A stretch of 64,000 nt of DNA from Sedimentimonas flavescens (GTDB taxonomy: Bacteria > Pseudomonadota > Alphaproteobacteria > Rhodobacterales > Rhodobacteraceae), in the NCBI RefSeq assembly GCF_019264375.1, contig NZ_JAHVAI010000003.1:1-64000 (forward strand). The letters are read 5' to 3'. This document shows, piece after piece, positions 60,386 through 64,000 of this stretch (positions are counted from its first letter, which is position 1; each line of letters begins with the position of its first letter). The translations under genes were made by a program, and so were the position numbers. Below the pieces are notes generated by a model, which saw only the letters and a program-made list of their open reading frames with translations, made no database searches and was not told where the DNA came from.

Positions 60386-61714
60386 ATGTCCGATCATATC
60401 TTTGGCCGCTCCACCAAGGGCACTCTGCCGGTCGCTGTGGCGGGCGATGGCTGCTATCTGATCGACGCCAGCGGCAAGCGGTATCTTGATGGATCGGGCG
60501 GGGCGGCGGTGTCCTGTCTTGGGCATTCCAATGCGGCCGTGCGCGCGGCGCTGCATGACCAGCTTGACCGGATGGCTTTCGCGCATACCGGCTTCTTCAC
60601 CTCGCAACCGGCCGAGCAGCTTGCCGATACGCTGATCGCGAATGCCCCCGAAGGGATCGAGCGCGTCTATCTTGTCTCGGGCGGGTCCGAGGCGGTCGAG
60701 GCGGCACTCAAGCTGGCGCGACAGTATTTCCTGGAGATCGGCCAGCCGCAGCGGCACCGGGTGATCGCCCGGCGCCAAAGCTACCATGGCAACACGCTCG
60801 GGGCGCTGGCGACCGGCGGTAACGAATGGCGCCGCGCGCAATTCGCGCCGATGCTGATCGAGACCAGCCATATCTCGGCCTGCTACGAATACCGGGGCAG
60901 GGCGGAAGGTGAGAGCGTCGAGGCCTACGGGCTGCGCGCCGCGGATGAGCTGGAGGCCGAGATCCAGCGCCTCGGGCCTGAAAGCGTGATGGCCTTCGTG
61001 GCCGAGCCGGTCGTGGGCGCGACGGCGGGCGCTGTGCCTGCGGTCAAGGGTTACCTCAAGCGCATCCGCGAGATCTGTGATCGCCACGGCGTGCTCTTGA
61101 TCCTTGATGAGGTGATGTGCGGCATGGGCCGCACGGGTTACCTGTTCGCCTGTCAGGAAGACGGCGTCGCGCCCGACATGATCACCATCGCCAAGGGGCT
61201 GGGGGCGGGCTATCAGCCCATCGGCGCGCTGCTGGTGCAGGGCCGGATCTACAATGCCATCGCCGCCGGATCGGGCTTTTTCCAGCACGGTCATACTTAC
61301 ATGGGCCATGCGATGGCGGCGACGGCGGCGAATGCCGTGCTGGCCGAGATCTTGGGCAAGGATCTGCTGGCCCGGGTGCGCACGCAGGGCGAAAAGCTGC
61401 AAGCCGCGCTGCTCGATGCCTTCGGCGATCATCCCCATGTCGGCGATATTCGCGGGCGCGGCCTGTTTCGCGGCGTCGAACTGGTGGCAGACCGCGCGAC
61501 CAAGGCGCCCTTCGATCCGGCACGCAAGCTGAACGCCCGGATCAAGGCCGAGGCCTTCAAGGCGGGCCTGATCTGCTACCCGATGGGCGGCACGATCGAC
61601 GGGCAATCGGGCGATCACGTCCTGCTCGCGCCGCCCTTCATCATCGAGGACGCGCAGATCGACGAGCTTGTCGGCAAGCTCTCGGGTGCCATCGACCGGG
61701 CGCTTTCGGCATGA
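60386..61714 (+). CDS. Class III (omega-type) aminotransferase
   Basis: A 442-residue PLP aminotransferase. The frame begins at 60140, but MSDHIFGRSTKGTLPVAV at 60386 with AAGGA upstream matches the family. Visible are GSGGAAVSCLGHSN, YLVSGGSEAVEAALKLARQY, RRQSYHGNTLGAL, LLILDEVMCGMGRTG and the PLP lysine Lys270 (ITIAKGLGAGYQP). It transfers an amino group from an omega- or beta-amino compound to a keto acid. Its stop overlaps the next gene (ATGA), a beta-keto acid cleavage enzyme, so the two probably act in sequence. Confidence 0.92.
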   Translation: MSDHIFGRSTKGTLPVAVAGDGCYLIDASGKRYLDGSGGAAVSCLGHSNAAVRAALHDQLDRMAFAHTGFFTSQPAEQLADTLIANAPEGIERVYLVSGGSEAVEAALKLARQYFLEIGQPQRHRVIARRQSYHGNTLGALATGGNEWRRAQFAPMLIETSHISACYEYRGRAEGESVEAYGLRAADELEAEIQRLGPESVMAFVAEPVVGATAGAVPAVKGYLKRIREICDRHGVLLILDEVMCGMGRTGYLFACQEDGVAPDMITIAKGLGAGYQPIGALLVQGRIYNAIAAGSGFFQHGHTYMGHAMAATAANAVLAEILGKDLLARVRTQGEKLQAALLDAFGDHPHVGDIRGRGLFRGVELVADRATKAPFDPARKLNARIKAEAFKAGLICYPMGGTIDGQSGDHVLLAPPFIIEDAQIDELVGKLSGAIDRALSA

Positions 61715-62490
61715 GGCCGCTTCCCCGCATCATGGTCGCCCCGAACGGCGCGCGGCTGACCAAGGCCGATCACCCCGGCGTTCCCGTGACCATCCCCGAG
61801 ATCGTGGATTGCGCGGTTGCCTGCCATAGGGCCGGGGCTGACGGCATCCACGCTCATGTGCGCGATGCAGATGGCGCGCATGTTCTCGATGCCGGGCTCT
61901 ATCGTGAATTGCTGGCCGAGTTGGATCTGGTGCTGCCGGGTTTCTATACGCAGATCACGACCGAGGCGGTCGGGCGCTACTCTGCGGCCGAACAGCGGGC
62001 ATTGGTTCATGCAGTGCGCCCTGCGGCCGTGTCCGTGGCGCTGCGCGAGATCACATTGGACGCTGAGCCGGCCGAGACCGCCCGCTTCTTCGGCTTTTGC
62101 CACGAAGCCGGGATCGAGGTGCAGCATATCCTCTACGATGTCGCGGATATCGAGCACCTTGCGCGCCTCGTCGGTCAGGGCGATGTGCCGCGCGCGGGCC
62201 TTCGGGCGTTGATCGTGCTGGGGCGATACAGCGCGGGGCAGAAATCCGCTCCCTCCGACCTCGATGCGCCCGCCGGGGCGCTGCAGGGGCTGCTGCCGGA
62301 TACAGATTGGGCCGTCTGCGCATTTGGCGCGCAGGAAACGGCGTGCCTGATTGCGGCGGCCAAGATGGGCGGAAAGGCTCGGATCGGGTTCGAGAACAAT
62401 CGTCTCAATACCGATCTGTCCGTCGCCGCAACGAATGCCGAGCGCGTGGCCGAGCTTGCCGCTGCCCTCGAAGCTTCGGGGCAAAGCTAG
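61711..62490 (+). CDS. Beta-keto acid cleavage enzyme (BKACE / Kce family)
   Basis: A 259-residue TIM-barrel enzyme of the family founded by 3-keto-5-aminohexanoate cleavage enzyme. The start has IMVAPNGARLTKADHPGVPV; the zinc ligands are the HxH pair in GIHAHVRDADG and probably a Glu in RIGFENN. The reaction is beta-keto acid plus acetyl-CoA giving acetoacetate and a new acyl-CoA. It is slightly shorter than most members. The overlap with the aminotransferase suggests a route: beta-amino acid to beta-keto acid to acyl-CoA plus acetoacetate. Confidence 0.9.
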   Translation: MRPLPRIMVAPNGARLTKADHPGVPVTIPEIVDCAVACHRAGADGIHAHVRDADGAHVLDAGLYRELLAELDLVLPGFYTQITTEAVGRYSAAEQRALVHAVRPAAVSVALREITLDAEPAETARFFGFCHEAGIEVQHILYDVADIEHLARLVGQGDVPRAGLRALIVLGRYSAGQKSAPSDLDAPAGALQGLLPDTDWAVCAFGAQETACLIAAAKMGGKARIGFENNRLNTDLSVAATNAERVAELAAALEASGQS

Positions 62491-62503
62491 GCAGGCTGCA
62501 CGC

Positions 62504-63472
62504 CTATCGGCGCCAGCCCTCACGAGGCAGCAGGTTCCAGCGATCCGCCGATTTGCGCTGCCCACCCCACAGGTCGGCATCGGCGCCGAGCGTGTCGTAA
62601 AGGAAGGCCATCATCGCCCGCACCCGCGCCGTGTTGCGCAGATCGGGATGGGTCAGGACCCAAAGCTGCATGTCGAGATGTGCGAGCGGGTCCGACACGC
62701 GCGCAAGCCGGGGATCGGCATCGCCGACATAGCAAGGCAGGAAGGCGATCCCCAATCCCTCGGCCCCGGCGTTTTGCACCGCGCGCGAGGCCCGGCACTG
62801 AAAGACCGCGCAGTCCTCTCCCTGCTGGCGCGATTTCCACACAACCGGAACTAGCCAGGAGGCCGTGCCCTCAATCAGACAGAAGGCGTGCTCGGCCAGA
62901 GGGGTGTCCGCGCGGCGCTCCATATAGGCGGGGGAGGCGTAGAGCGCGAAGCGGAAGGCGCAGACCTTGCGCCCGAAGGTGGTCTCGGGCGGCGCCTTGG
63001 TCGCGCGGATGGCCACTTCGGCCTCGCGGCGGCTCAGGTCGGCCGCGCCGTGGCCGGGAATAACATCGACGCGGATATCGGGGTGCTCCGCCATGAAGCG
63101 CGCCATCAGCCCGGGCGCGTGGTCGCTTGCGAAAACCTCGGGGCAGGTGACGCGGATGCGCCCGCTGAGGCGAGTGTCCTGCCCGAGGATCTCGCGGCTC
63201 ATGGCGTGAAACTCGCTCTCGACCCGCTCGGCATATTGCAGCGCAAGACGCCCGGCGTCGGTGGGGACGTAGCCGTTATCGAAACGGTCGAAGAACCGCA
63301 CGGCGGTTTTCTCTTCGATCGCGGTAATATTGCGAAAGATCGTCGAGTGCGTCTTGCCCAAGGCCCGCGCAGCCCCCGACAGGCTTCCCGCACGGCCGAT
63401 GGCAAGAATGATCGCCAGATCGCTCCAGTCCAGATCGCGGCGGCTAAGGGCGGCATCATCGGTCTGAGGCAT
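62504..63472 (-). CDS. LysR-family transcriptional regulator
   Basis: A 322-residue LysR-type protein: helix-turn-helix at about residues 13-70 (WSDLAIILAIGRAGSLSGAA, RALGKTHSTIFRNITAIEEK) and a C-terminal substrate domain. The open frame extends to 63529, but the ATG at 63472 matches the family start. It is convergent with the BKACE gene and divergent from the small barrel protein at 63598, which it probably regulates. Confidence 0.9.
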   Translation of the reverse strand: MPQTDDAALSRRDLDWSDLAIILAIGRAGSLSGAARALGKTHSTIFRNITAIEEKTAVRFFDRFDNGYVPTDAGRLALQYAERVESEFHAMSREILGQDTRLSGRIRVTCPEVFASDHAPGLMARFMAEHPDIRVDVIPGHGAADLSRREAEVAIRATKAPPETTFGRKVCAFRFALYASPAYMERRADTPLAEHAFCLIEGTASWLVPVVWKSRQQGEDCAVFQCRASRAVQNAGAEGLGIAFLPCYVGDADPRLARVSDPLAHLDMQLWVLTHPDLRNTARVRAMMAFLYDTLGADADLWGGQRKSADRWNLLPREGWRR

Positions 63473-63486
63473 GTTTGACCTGTCCG

Positions 63487-63532
63487 TTTTTGCAAGCTGA
63501 CATTTCCACATTAACGAATTCTGGCGCAAAAA
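63487..63532. promoter_or_regulatory. LysR-type operator candidates in the divergent region
   Basis: TTTTTGC (63487-63493) and GCAAAAA (63526-63532) are perfect inverted arms 32 bp apart, and between them TTCCACATTAACGAA (63504-63518) fits the LysR T-N11-A pattern with TTC/GAA arms. Position between lysR (start 63472) and the divergent gene (63598) supports regulation of both. Confidence 0.5.
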
Positions 63533-63597
63533 TAAACATGCAAGACTTCTCTCATGGCCGGAACAGACCGGCGCAAACGCAACATGGGAGAAGACAG

Positions 63598-63912
63598 ATG
63601 ATCGTCCAGTTCGTGCAATTCGAAAGCGCCCTGACCGAGGAAGAAGCCATGGCCGTCGCCAAGGAGCGTGTGCCCGCCTATGCGGCGACGCCGGGCCTCG
63701 TGCAGAAATTCTACCTCAAGCTCGCCAAACCCAACCATTTCGGCGGTTTCCTGATCTGGGAGTCGGTCGAGGCCATGCAAGCCTTCGCCAAGACCGAGTT
63801 GGCCCGGACCATTCCCTCTGCCTACAAGGTGATCGGCGCCCCTGACGTGGATATCCATGAGCTGCTCTTTTCGCTGCATCAGGGTGTCGTCTATGACGCC
63901 GCGGCCGCCTGA
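63598..63912 (+). CDS. Small dimeric alpha-beta barrel protein, YdhR/ABM monooxygenase-like
   Basis: A 104-residue protein starting MIVQFVQFESALTEEEAMAV, then YAATPGLVQKFYLK and FGGFLIWESVEAMQAFAKTE, the pattern of the dimeric ferredoxin-like alpha-beta barrel shared by YdhR-type putative monooxygenases and antibiotic-biosynthesis monooxygenases. GGGAGAAG precedes the ATG; the longer upstream frame has no support. It is read divergently from a LysR regulator, an arrangement common for inducible detoxification proteins. No cofactor motif is expected. Confidence 0.82.
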   Translation: MIVQFVQFESALTEEEAMAVAKERVPAYAATPGLVQKFYLKLAKPNHFGGFLIWESVEAMQAFAKTELARTIPSAYKVIGAPDVDIHELLFSLHQGVVYDAAAA

Positions 63913-63932
63913 GCGTACTTCAATCAGTGCCG

Positions 63933-63962
63933 GGGCCACTCGCGGTTGCTCGCGGGTGGCCC
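63933..63962 (+). terminator. GC-rich hairpin after the last gene
   Basis: GGGCCACTCGCG and CGCGGGTGGCCC form a 12-bp stem with one T-G pair and a 6-base loop, 21 bases after the stop of the barrel gene. No U-run follows. It may still act as a terminator; the last 40 bases of the window hold nothing else recognisable. Confidence 0.45.
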
Positions 63963-64000
63963 TGTGCGTCATGACGCGTTAACACTATGGCAGGATGCAT

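Overview
The window is GC-rich, densely coded DNA from an alphaproteobacterium, most likely the Rhodobacterales (Rhodobacteraceae or Roseobacter group). The reasons are the glpSTPQUV-type glycerol ABC transporter inside a glpD...glpK operon, a hexameric tyrosine-coordinated heme protein of the type known from Silicibacter, an NsrR-type Rrf2 regulator, TAXI-TRAP transport and many overlapping ATGA/TGATG gene junctions. I saw no rRNA or tRNA genes, CRISPR array, intact insertion sequence or prophage.

Layout. (1) 1-13.9 kb is a loose patchwork of stress genes with several long gaps: a BBE-type flavin oxidase and a SnoaL-like protein (cut by the window edge); a copper block (cytochrome c, small exported protein, Tat-exported multicopper oxidase, CopA ATPase); a cupin protein; 5-formyl-THF cyclo-ligase; an NsrR-like regulator divergent from an AhpD-like protein and an unannotated 59-codon gene; HTHP; and a DUF3302-like/HlyD pair. 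(2) 13.9-25.4 kb is the complete glycerol / glycerol-3-phosphate system: GlpR divergent from glpD-glpS-glpT-(31-codon ORF)-glpP-glpQ-glpU-glpV-glpK-iron alcohol dehydrogenase. (3) 26.4-37.9 kb is one long minus-strand redox operon. In transcription order it encodes a small exported protein, a Met-Ser-Gly tripeptide-repeat protein, a membrane-anchored cytochrome fusing a class I domain to five multiheme motifs, a Tat-exported DmsA-like molybdoenzyme, a DmsB-like ferredoxin subunit, a TorD-like chaperone, a multicluster ferredoxin, a histidine kinase with a periplasmic CXXCH motif and an NtrC-family regulator lacking GAFTGA. Twin palindromes exactly 63 bp apart lie upstream. I cannot assign a substrate; this is the best candidate for an undescribed respiratory or redox-sensing system. 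(4) 38.1-42.1 kb holds envelope proteins: a glycine-zipper lipoprotein and a three-gene operon (beta-barrel, DUF1254-like protein with an apparent CTG start, second porin-like protein) divergent from an AraC regulator.

(5) 42.1-45.1 kb carries a polyamine-type binding protein and agmatinase divergent from a LuxR regulator; 45.2-46.0 kb carries another cytochrome c plus small Cys/His exported protein. (6) 46.4-59.4 kb is a TAXI-TRAP uptake operon with a UspA protein, followed by a nitrilase-family amidase, a 910-aa PLP decarboxylase, an ATP-grasp enzyme, an Ntn acyltransferase/hydrolase of the C45/AAT type and an MgtE channel. The last four genes are tightly packed or overlapping. A PuuR-like XRE-cupin regulator precedes them. 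This looks like a pathway for an amino acid or polyamine derivative and is the second candidate for a new system. (7) 59.4-64 kb has an RpiR regulator divergent from a class III aminotransferase and a BKACE-family beta-keto acid cleavage enzyme, then a LysR regulator divergent from a small alpha-beta-barrel monooxygenase-like protein.

The common themes are copper and periplasmic redox chemistry, glycerol use, and uptake and breakdown of amines or amino-acid derivatives. All functions are read from recognisable motifs without database searches; substrates of transporters and of the molybdoenzyme are not determined.
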